NCBI GenBank assembly: GCA_002404095.1
Contig: DHJA01000080.1
Span: 12,830 to 18,270 of the forward strand
DNA: 5,441 bases
Direction: 5' to 3'
Source of the DNA: Planctomycetaceae bacterium UBA4732
GTDB lineage: Bacteria > Planctomycetota > Planctomycetia > Gemmatales > Gemmataceae
This document shows, piece after piece, positions 1 to 5,441 of this stretch (position 1 is the first letter of the stretch; each line of letters starts with the position of its first letter). The notes under the pieces are model-generated. The model saw nothing but the letters and a program-made list of their open reading frames with translations. It did not search any database and was not told where the DNA came from. A program made the translations under genes and the position numbers.

Positions 1-1
1 G

Positions 2-20
2 CGCTCCCCTTCGGGTCGCG
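2..20 (-). terminator. Small hairpin after the dehydrogenase gene: possible terminator or dispersed intergenic element
   Basis: On the minus strand, 30 nt past the TGA, CGCGACCCGAAGGGGAGCG can fold. CGC pairs with GCG, then a small internal loop (GA opposite A), then CCC pairs with GGG around a GAAG loop. No U-run is visible before the window ends, so an intrinsic terminator is not proven. From memory, similar elements (roughly GCGACC, a short loop, GGGAGCG) recur between genes in planctomycete genomes, so this may be a repeat copy. It is cut by the window edge. Confidence 0.4.
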
Positions 21-49
21 GCTTAACGATCTTTCGACTGTACGTTTCG

Positions 50-3000
50 TCAGTTCTCTCCGACGCGCTTTTGCTCCGGATCTGGCCCCGTCTTGAGGCT
101 GAACAGGTACTCAACCATATCCGTCAGTTCGTCCTCGTTCAAATAGGCGATGATATTTTCAGGCATGAGCGACACAGCGCTTTTCGTCTTCGTATCAATA
201 TCTTTTTTGTCGATCTTGGTATCCTTGGCGTTGGCATCGCGCAGAGTGATCGAGGTCGGCGTCTCGTTCACGATGAGGCCGCTTAACGAGATGCCGTCTA
301 CCTGGTCGATCTTCCATTGGAGATACTGATCCGCGATGGCCTTGCTGGGGTAGAGGATCGACTCGTACAAGTTCTCGCGGCTGGCCTTCTTGCCGATGAC
401 GGAAAGGTCGGGGCCGACCTGGCCGCCGACGCCGTGAATGGTATGGCATTTGAGACATTGCATGTCGTTCTTAGCGCTTGCTTCCAACAGCTTCTTGCCT
501 TTTTCCGCATCGCCTTGGCGTTTGATGAGCACGGCAATGGCCGGCAGTTTCTTCAGGTCGATCTTAGGCGGCGGCGGGAAGAGGACTAATGCCTTATTTT
601 GCAAGTCCGGATAGGGACTGTTGCGCAGCAGCCGGGCCACGTCGTTTCGCAGCGCCTCCGGCAACTGCTTCTTCTCCTCAAGGCCGAGCAGCCAGGACGA
701 TCCCGGTCGCGAGCCGGCTAGGGCGGAGGCTGCGGTATTGCGTAACGCCGTATTTTGATCCTTATTGGTGAAGGCGTTTTGAAGGGCCAGCAGCGCTTGC
801 GTCGCGCCGGGCTGGTCGGCTTTACGTTGGGCAAGCCGGCCCAGCGCTTGGGCGGCCTCTCCCCGAAGCGCCGGCGAATCGCCGATGAGAACGGAGCTAA
901 GCGCCGCCGCGCTTTCGTTGGACGGCAGCGCGCCGAGCGTCTGCACCGCGGCGAAGCGAACGGCATCCGACTTCTTCGGGTCGGACGCGATCTTCGCCAC
1001 TTGACCGAGGACGTCGATCTTCTCAGCCGCGGCGATCAGGTTCATTCCGGTGACAAGCGTTTCCGGTTTGGCCAGTAGATTCTGAATCGAATCAGCCAGT
1101 TCCTTGCTTCCGCGCAACCCCGCCCACTTGCCCGGCAAGAACAGCTTGAGATTGTCAACTACCTTGTCGCGCACTTCTTGCGGTACATCGGTTTCCAGCA
1201 CCTTCAGCAGCGCGGCCCCTCCCGCGTTGTCGTCCGCGACGGCCAGAATGTCCACGAGACGGCCGCGCTGCGCCGGCGTCAGCGATTTGTCGGCGATGCG
1301 TTTGCTGAGGGTCGGCAGCACCGACGGCGGTTGCAATTCCCAAACAAGGTCGGCGACTTTGTCGTTCCACTGGGGGAATTCCTTCTCAAAGTCGGCCAGG
1401 ATAACGTCGCGGCGGGCCTTATCGAAGTGGCCGACGGCGATGCCGATGGCTTCGAGATAAAAGCGATCCTTGCCGTCGTATTTCTTAGCCAAATCCATAA
1501 TGAGGGATTTGGCTTTCGCCGGGTCGGCGTCGCGCATGGCCAGCAAGGCCACGCTGCGGACCATTGCCGATGGGTCTTTGAGAAGATCCTCTTTCCATGA
1601 GTCGGTGTAGTCGGCGGGAGAATGGCCCTGGACATCCCTAAATACACGGATGGCTAGACTGCGGAAGCGCGGATCCGGGTCAGCAAAAGCGGCGTTGCGG
1701 CCGCGCTTACCTAATTGCCACAGCGCCCGCGCCCGCAGTACGGGATTATCCTTCTGCGCCGCAGCCGCTTCGAGAAGGTCGATCGCGATTTTCCGCTCTA
1801 GGGTCGCCAGCTTTGCCATCGCCATGTAGCGTGTTGCCAAGTTCGGCGACGCTAGCGCCGCCGTCACTCCTTCATTACTTTCGAGATCGACTTTGGGCGC
1901 GCTAGCTTTGCTTCCCTTTGGCGCCAGGCGGTAAATGCGGCCGCGCGTGAAGTCGCCGATGCCGTGACCGCCGACGCCGGGGTCGTACCAATCCGCGATG
2001 TAGACGCTGCCGTCCGGCGCCACGCATATATCCGACGGCCGGAACCAGTTGTCCGTACTCGTCATCATGTCCTCGCGCTGCGCGTCGTACCCCGCACCGT
2101 CCGGCGTCAGATGATAGCAGCGGACTTCGCGCGGGCCGGCGTCGGTGTGCAGCGGCTGGCCCCAATACTTCTTCGGCAGCAACGTGCCTTCGTAAAAGCA
2201 CATGCCGGTTGGCGCTCCGAAATAGGTGCGAAGCACTTTCGGCACGACGCCGGGCTTTTCCTCGTGCCAATGCGTCTGGCCGGCGCCGCGCGGGTGGTAG
2301 CCGTAGTCGCCGCCGGGCATGACGTAACAAATGCGCGTCTGCTGGTTGCCGTCGTCGTCGTTGTCGGACGTGAAGATCGTGCCGAAGCTGTCCACGCACG
2401 GCTCGTACTCGTTGCGGAAGTTATCGGCGAGCAATTCCAGCTTCGTGCCGTCGAGTTCGCAGCGCCAGATGGTCCCGGCCCGGCAGTCGGTGTCGTTGCT
2501 GGTCCACTTGCGGCCCTTGCCGTCGGAACTTTGCAGCCCGTTGACGCAGAGGCCGCCGGGGTCGCCGACGCTGAAGTAGAGCTTCATGTCCGGGCCGATC
2601 AGGATGCCGTGGACGCCGTGGTCGTGGTCAATCCCGCCGAAGCCGGTGAGCAATTTCTTCGGCGGCCCGTCCGCCTTGCCCTTGCCCTCCTTATCGGTGA
2701 ATACGAGGATGTCAGGCGATTGGCAGACGAAGACCTTGTATCCCGGCCCGACCGGGTCTTTGGCGACGGCGATGCCGAGCGGCGCCAGAATCTCAGGAGA
2801 CTGGTAAAAGACGGTGCATTTATCCGCTTTACCGTCGCCTTTGGAATCTTCGAGGATGAGGATGCGGTCGCCCTCGGGCCGGCGCGGCGGCTGGTGGTGG
2901 AGCGTGTGCCGGTAGTTGACCGATTCACAGACCCAGACGCGGCCTTTGTGGTCTATGTCGATGCACGTGGGATTACAAAATCCGCCTACTTCTTCGGACG

Positions 3001-3136
3001 CCCATAGTGACATTTCCAGGCCGTCGGAATGGACGGTAAAAGTAGAGAGGGCTTTGTCCGGGGCGACCTGGGCACGGGCGACGGCCGGCGCCAGGAAGAA
3101 GGGGGCGAGGAATAAAAAGCGCGACCACGACTTCAT
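50..3136 (-). CDS. Exported PVC-type membrane-bound dehydrogenase: beta-propeller, HEAT-like repeats, C-terminal cytochrome c domain
   Basis: This is a 1028-residue protein predicted to be exported and to oxidise an unknown substrate (perhaps a sugar or alcohol), passing electrons to its own c-type heme. Residues 1-22 form a Sec signal peptide with a hydrophobic core (FLFLAPFFLAPAV) and an ARA cleavage motif before Q23. Residues about 40-405 match the planctomycete 'membrane-bound dehydrogenase' propeller type, with HGILIGPDMKLYFSVGD (176-192), FRNEYEP (240-246), GDYGYHPR (276-283) and GRIYRLAP (399-406). Residues about 420-850 are Ala/Leu-rich helical repeats resembling HEAT. A PPPP linker (854-857) leads to the heme domain (about 875-1015), with CLKCH at 894-898, VGPDLS at 907-912 and SLMPENI at 989-995, where M991 is the probable axial ligand. 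The ATG at 3136 is preferred because it starts directly at the signal peptide; in-frame TTG (3175) and GTG (3172) codons lie upstream. No frameshift is visible. Architecture is confident; substrate and PQQ use are inferred. Confidence 0.93.
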   Translation of the reverse strand: MKSWSRFLFLAPFFLAPAVARAQVAPDKALSTFTVHSDGLEMSLWASEEVGGFCNPTCIDIDHKGRVWVCESVNYRHTLHHQPPRRPEGDRILILEDSKGDGKADKCTVFYQSPEILAPLGIAVAKDPVGPGYKVFVCQSPDILVFTDKEGKGKADGPPKKLLTGFGGIDHDHGVHGILIGPDMKLYFSVGDPGGLCVNGLQSSDGKGRKWTSNDTDCRAGTIWRCELDGTKLELLADNFRNEYEPCVDSFGTIFTSDNDDDGNQQTRICYVMPGGDYGYHPRGAGQTHWHEEKPGVVPKVLRTYFGAPTGMCFYEGTLLPKKYWGQPLHTDAGPREVRCYHLTPDGAGYDAQREDMMTSTDNWFRPSDICVAPDGSVYIADWYDPGVGGHGIGDFTRGRIYRLAPKGSKASAPKVDLESNEGVTAALASPNLATRYMAMAKLATLERKIAIDLLEAAAAQKDNPVLRARALWQLGKRGRNAAFADPDPRFRSLAIRVFRDVQGHSPADYTDSWKEDLLKDPSAMVRSVALLAMRDADPAKAKSLIMDLAKKYDGKDRFYLEAIGIAVGHFDKARRDVILADFEKEFPQWNDKVADLVWELQPPSVLPTLSKRIADKSLTPAQRGRLVDILAVADDNAGGAALLKVLETDVPQEVRDKVVDNLKLFLPGKWAGLRGSKELADSIQNLLAKPETLVTGMNLIAAAEKIDVLGQVAKIASDPKKSDAVRFAAVQTLGALPSNESAAALSSVLIGDSPALRGEAAQALGRLAQRKADQPGATQALLALQNAFTNKDQNTALRNTAASALAGSRPGSSWLLGLEEKKQLPEALRNDVARLLRNSPYPDLQNKALVLFPPPPKIDLKKLPAIAVLIKRQGDAEKGKKLLEASAKNDMQCLKCHTIHGVGGQVGPDLSVIGKKASRENLYESILYPSKAIADQYLQWKIDQVDGISLSGLIVNETPTSITLRDANAKDTKIDKKDIDTKTKSAVSLMPENIIAYLNEDELTDMVEYLFSLKTGPDPEQKRVGEN

Positions 3137-3147
3137 GGTTATGGTAA

Positions 3148-3151
3148 CTCC
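3148..3151 (-). promoter_or_regulatory. Weak ribosome binding site supporting the ATG at 3136
   Basis: GGAG on the minus strand lies 11 nt before the ATG at 3136, inside the 32-nt gap after the upstream stop codon. Spacing is somewhat long, but no better site is visible in the gap. It supports the start that places the signal peptide at the N-terminus. Confidence 0.45.
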
Positions 3152-3168
3152 ACGGCGACGAACCTTAT

Positions 3169-4128
3169 TCACCAATCAATGCTTCTGCCGACGTTTTCGG
3201 CCTGCGCGCGGGCGTAGACCCTGGCCGCCACCGCCACGTCCTCCACGGCGATGCCCAGGGATTTGAACAGCGTAATGTCCTGCGGCTGCTTGCGGCCTGG
3301 GTAGCGGCCGACAACCACCTGCCCCAATTCATGCACGTCGGTCCAGTGCAGTACGCCTTCTTCCAACGGTTGCTGGAAGTCGCCCGCCTCCAGGCGGGCC
3401 TGCTCCTTGCTGTCCACAACCACATTGCCGCAGCGGCGGAATACTTCCACATCCAGTTCCGCTTTGGAGATGTAGTTGGAGCCGACCGCGTTGATGTGCG
3501 TCCCTTGGGCCAGCCAGTGCCCAAATAACACCGGCTCGCGGCTAGTCGTGGCGGTGATAATCACGTCTTTGTTCTCTGCCGCCCGCTCCGGCCGCGCCGT
3601 CGGTTCCACTTCCGTCTGACACTTCGCGCTCATCTCCTCGGCGAACTGGCGCCGTCGCTCTTCGTTGGGGCTGAAGACATGGACCTGGCGGACCCGGCGC
3701 ACGCGGCACACGGCCTCTAGCTGCGTTCGGGCCTGCTTGCCGCTGCCATAGACGCCGACTTCGGATGCGTCCGGCCGGGCCATGAGATTCGTAGCTACGC
3801 CACTGGCCGCCCCTGTGCGCATTTGACCGAGATAGTCCGCGTGCATCAAGCACAGCAGCGCCCCGGTCTTGCCGTCGTATAACGACAGCTGAAACCGCGT
3901 CGGCCCCTTGCGGCTGGTGACGTAGGTCTTGACGCCCATGAAACCGAGCGACTTGGCGGCGGCCGCCATCGTGTGCATCATGGAGTGGTCGGTCTGCACG
4001 CGCGCCCGCGGCACATTATGAGCCTCGTCGAGGCCCATCTTGCGCAGACCCAGTTCCACCGCTTCCAGGGCCATGTCCATGGTCAGCAGCCGCTGGACTT
4101 CCTCTTCGGTTAGCAGCAATACGGACAT
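3169..4128 (-). CDS. Ornithine cyclodeaminase/mu-crystallin family NAD(P)-dependent oxidoreductase
   Basis: This 319-residue protein has the usual length for the family and is probably a soluble cytoplasmic enzyme. Members include ornithine cyclodeaminase, archaeal alanine dehydrogenase and cyclic-imine (pyrroline/piperideine carboxylate) reductases. K67 in GVKTYVTS and R104 in QMRTGAASG match the family's substrate-binding Lys and Arg. The Rossmann loop is VYGSGKQA (126-133). HINAVGSN (211-218) followed by KAELD (222-226) is the family's active-site strand, and DITLFKSLGIAVEDVA (284-299) is the typical C-terminal signature. N218 stands where Pseudomonas putida ornithine cyclodeaminase has catalytic D228, so true ornithine cyclodeaminase activity is unlikely. 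S153 replaces the acidic residue that usually selects NAD, hinting at NADPH. The start is 12 nt after the aminotransferase stop with a good ribosome binding site, so the two are probably co-transcribed. Family assignment is firm; the substrate is unknown, with an amino acid dehydrogenase or imine reductase most likely. Confidence 0.93.
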   Translation of the reverse strand: MSVLLLTEEEVQRLLTMDMALEAVELGLRKMGLDEAHNVPRARVQTDHSMMHTMAAAAKSLGFMGVKTYVTSRKGPTRFQLSLYDGKTGALLCLMHADYLGQMRTGAASGVATNLMARPDASEVGVYGSGKQARTQLEAVCRVRRVRQVHVFSPNEERRRQFAEEMSAKCQTEVEPTARPERAAENKDVIITATTSREPVLFGHWLAQGTHINAVGSNYISKAELDVEVFRRCGNVVVDSKEQARLEAGDFQQPLEEGVLHWTDVHELGQVVVGRYPGRKQPQDITLFKSLGIAVEDVAVAARVYARAQAENVGRSIDW

Positions 4129-4131
4129 GGG

Positions 4132-4139
4132 CTTCCCCC
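4132..4139 (-). promoter_or_regulatory. Ribosome binding site of the ornithine cyclodeaminase-family gene
   Basis: The 12-nt gap between the aminotransferase stop (TAA, 4143-4141) and the ATG at 4128 contains GGGGGAAG, with 3 nt (CCC) left before the start codon. The purine-rich core fills nearly the whole gap. This suggests that ribosomes finishing the aminotransferase could re-initiate here (translational coupling, inferred). Confidence 0.6.
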
Positions 4140-4140
4140 G

Positions 4141-5328
4141 TTATTTAAGCCATTGTTCCAGTCGGTCCAGGCCGCCGTTCAACTGATCGCGGGCCGCCGC
4201 GTAGGACATCCTCACATAACCCTCGGCGCCGAACGCCGAGCCAGGAACCAGGTTCACGTGAGCCGCTTCCAACGCCCCCATACAAAAACTCGACGAATCG
4301 ACGATCTTGCGCCCCGCCAACGTCCGCCCGAAATGGGCCGATATGTCGAAGAACGCATAAAAAGCGCCTTCCGGCGTCCGAATACGCACACCTGGCGTCG
4401 CCGTCAGCCGGCCGCACACCAGATCGCGCCGCGCCTCGAATTCGCGGCGCATTCGCTCGACGCACTCTTGCTCACCCTCAAGGGCGGCGAGGGCGGCGTA
4501 CTGGCTAATACTACACGGACAACCCGATTGCTGGCTCTGCACATCGCCCATCGCCTTGATAACGCGCGACGGCCCCAACGCCCAGCCCATGCGCCAGCCG
4601 GTCATGGCGTAAGTCTTGCTCGCTCCGCTGATCGTGATGACGCGGTCGGCCAATTCCGGCCGCAGCGAGGCGAAGCACGTCGCCTGGGCCGAGCCGAAAA
4701 TCAGCTTTTCGTATATTTCATCGCTGAGAACGCTTAGATTCGTTTCCAGCACCACGTCGGCCAATGCCTCAAGCTCCTGGCGCGTGTAGACGGTCCCGGT
4801 CGGGTTGCTCGGCGAGTTAAGCATCAGCAGCTTGCTGCGCGGCGTAACGGCGTCACGAAGTTGGGCCGGCGTCATCTTGAAGCCGTCGGCCATTGTGGTG
4901 GGAACGAGGACGTAGGACGCGCCGGTCATCTGCACGAGATCACTGTAGCTGACCCAATACGGCGTCGGAATAATAACCTCATCACCGGGGCCGACGGTCG
5001 CCGCCAGGGCGTTGTGGATGGAATGCTTGGCCCCGTTGGAGATCAGCACCTGTTCAGGCTTATACGCCATCCCGTAAGTCTTCTGATAAAAACGGCTGAC
5101 GGCGGTGCGCAGCGCCGGGATACCGGAAGCGGCTGTGTACCGCGTGTGGCCGTCTTTCATGGCCTTGACCGCGGCCGCGCAGATATGTTCAGGCGTCGGG
5201 AAGTCGGGTTCGCCGAGGCTGAAGTCAAAGACCTGGACGCCCTCGGCCTGAAGTTGCTTGGCGCGAGCGCCGGCGGCAAGCGTGGCGGAAGGCTGCACAG
5301 CGGCGGCCATCTTCGAGACAGCTATCAT
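4141..5328 (-). CDS. aspC: PLP-dependent class I aminotransferase, aspartate aminotransferase (subgroup 1-beta-like)
   Basis: This 395-residue cytoplasmic enzyme probably transfers an amino group between aspartate (or a similar amino acid) and 2-oxoglutarate. It is full length and closely resembles Thermus-type 1-beta aspartate aminotransferases. Visible motifs are SLGEPDF (37-43), YWVSYSD with W125 (124-130), NSPSNPTG with N175 (171-178), SDEIYE with D203 and Y206 (202-207), SGASKTYAMTGWRMGW with PLP-binding K238 and R246 (234-249), and YVRMSYA with carboxylate-binding R373 (371-377). The ATG at 5328 is preferred over the in-frame ATG at 5310, because it puts the conserved PSA motif at residues 13-15 as in the Thermus enzyme, and AGGA lies 8 nt upstream. 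Q12 replaces a Lys/Arg that I recall being linked to prephenate aminotransferase activity, so a plain aspartate or broad aminotransferase is favoured. It is the first gene of the probable operon. The symbol is by family similarity; exact substrate is not fixed by sequence. Confidence 0.94.
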   Translation of the reverse strand: MIAVSKMAAAVQPSATLAAGARAKQLQAEGVQVFDFSLGEPDFPTPEHICAAAVKAMKDGHTRYTAASGIPALRTAVSRFYQKTYGMAYKPEQVLISNGAKHSIHNALAATVGPGDEVIIPTPYWVSYSDLVQMTGASYVLVPTTMADGFKMTPAQLRDAVTPRSKLLMLNSPSNPTGTVYTRQELEALADVVLETNLSVLSDEIYEKLIFGSAQATCFASLRPELADRVITISGASKTYAMTGWRMGWALGPSRVIKAMGDVQSQQSGCPCSISQYAALAALEGEQECVERMRREFEARRDLVCGRLTATPGVRIRTPEGAFYAFFDISAHFGRTLAGRKIVDSSSFCMGALEAAHVNLVPGSAFGAEGYVRMSYAAARDQLNGGLDRLEQWLK

Positions 5329-5336
5329 AACACGGT

Positions 5337-5340
5337 TCCT
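5337..5340 (-). promoter_or_regulatory. Ribosome binding site of the aminotransferase gene
   Basis: AGGA on the minus strand is followed by 8 nt (ACCGTGTT) and then the ATG at 5328. This is good Shine-Dalgarno spacing and supports the upstream ATG over the internal one at 5310. Confidence 0.65.
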
Positions 5341-5362
5341 GCGCTCTTTCTCCCTCCCCCCT

Positions 5363-5395
5363 GGGGGGGGGGGGTTGGGGGGGGATGGTTGGGGG
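5363..5395 (+). repeat. G-rich homopolymer tract upstream of the aminotransferase gene
   Basis: The plus strand reads G12, TT, G8, ATGGTT, G5, directly preceded by a C6-T run (5356-5362). The plus strand is the template strand for the operon and could form a G-quadruplex. The C6/G12 pair can also form a hairpin. The tract ends 34 nt before the start codon at 5328. It may be a real regulatory or length-variable tract, or partly an assembly error; the sequence cannot decide. Confidence 0.7.
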
Positions 5396-5422
5396 TGCGG
5401 AGGATAGTGTTTAGGCTACAAA

Positions 5423-5441
5423 CCCCCCCCCCCCCCCCCCC
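5423..5441 (+). repeat. C19 homopolymer running to the window edge
   Basis: Nineteen consecutive C residues end the window, so the true length is unknown. They are complementary to the G12 and G8 runs about 40-60 nt to the left and could form a long G/C hairpin with them. A sequence breaking off in such a run may mark a contig end caused by a hard-to-sequence homopolymer. Confidence 0.75.

Larger units (their letters stand above)
5329..5441. other. Upstream region of the three-gene cluster, no confident promoter
   Basis: These 113 bases before the first gene hold the AGGA ribosome binding site, a purine-rich leader (GGGAGAAAG on the minus strand), the G- and C-homopolymers and a short mixed stretch at 5396-5422. 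On the minus strand that stretch contains AAACACTATCC, which faintly resembles a -10 box, but the bases where a -35 box would lie are homopolymer. I therefore call no promoter. The operon promoter is here or beyond the window. Confidence 0.4.

Noticed and set aside
279..290. A second CGTTAAGC match resembling the flank of the left-edge hairpin
   Set aside because: It lies inside conserved heme-domain codons, lacks the GACCC/GGGG stem and is short enough to be chance.
1902..2399. A 165-codon minus-strand frame within the dehydrogenase gene
   Set aside because: It is an out-of-frame reading of the same coding DNA with an Arg-rich composition typical of shifted GC-rich codons. The main frame continues unbroken, so no frameshift is implied.
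1964..3007. A 347-codon open frame on the plus strand, antisense to the propeller domain
   Set aside because: Its translation is rich in Ala, Val, Arg and Asp with no recognisable domain, and it lies wholly inside a clearly real gene. Long antisense frames are expected opposite GC-rich genes.
3136..3175. Twin-arginine (Tat) signal from the RRR cluster in the extended N-terminus
   Set aside because: The sequence after the arginines (RRGVTI) does not fit the Tat consensus, and the hydrophobic core lies too far away. A c-type heme protein is also expected to travel through Sec.
2916..3266. A 116-codon plus-strand frame spanning the junction of two genes
   Set aside because: It overlaps two well-supported minus-strand genes and ends in a Pro/Arg-rich low-complexity tail. 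No homology or ribosome binding site is apparent.
4510..4521. Cys-Pro-Cys (residues 270-272) in the aminotransferase as a metal or redox motif
   Set aside because: It sits in the ordinary loop before ISQYA, where homologs have Ser/Thr. No further ligands are evident and nothing suggests a new function.
4153..4737. A 194-codon plus-strand open frame opposite the aminotransferase gene
   Set aside because: The minus-strand frame has every catalytic motif of the aminotransferase, while the plus-strand product is Arg/His-rich with no family features.

Overview
The window looks like chromosomal DNA from a member of the Planctomycetota, or a close relative in the PVC group. The main evidence is the largest gene. 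It encodes an exported fusion of a PQQ-dehydrogenase-like propeller, a HEAT-like helical region and a Pirellula/Verrucomicrobium-type c-heme domain, an architecture expanded almost only in planctomycetes and their relatives. GC-rich coding and a hairpin-like intergenic element at the left edge agree with this. Genus cannot be told from the sequence.

Layout: all three genes lie on the minus strand, so transcription runs from right to left. From the right edge: (1) an upstream region (5329-5441) with long G and C homopolymers; (2) a class I (subgroup 1-beta-like) aspartate aminotransferase (5328-4141); (3) after 12 nt, an ornithine cyclodeaminase/mu-crystallin-family dehydrogenase (4128-3169); (4) after 32 nt, the 1028-residue exported dehydrogenase/cytochrome c protein (3136-50); (5) a 49-nt tail with a small hairpin that may be a terminator or dispersed repeat. 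The three genes fill almost all of the window. No stretch over 300 bases lacks a gene, and I see no tRNA, rRNA, CRISPR array, insertion sequence or phage element.

The spacing suggests one operon. The first two products are soluble enzymes that plausibly work together on amino or 2-oxo acids: a PLP transaminase and an NAD(P)-dependent imino/amino acid oxidoreductase. The third product is predicted to act outside the cytoplasmic membrane, oxidising an unknown substrate and passing electrons to its own heme. A shared pathway is not shown by the sequence and the neighbourhood may be coincidental.

I found no convincing new biological system. The points most worth a second look are residue changes that argue against textbook names for two of the enzymes, a possible soluble-glucose-dehydrogenase-like His/Arg pair in the large protein, and the homopolymer tracts before the first gene.
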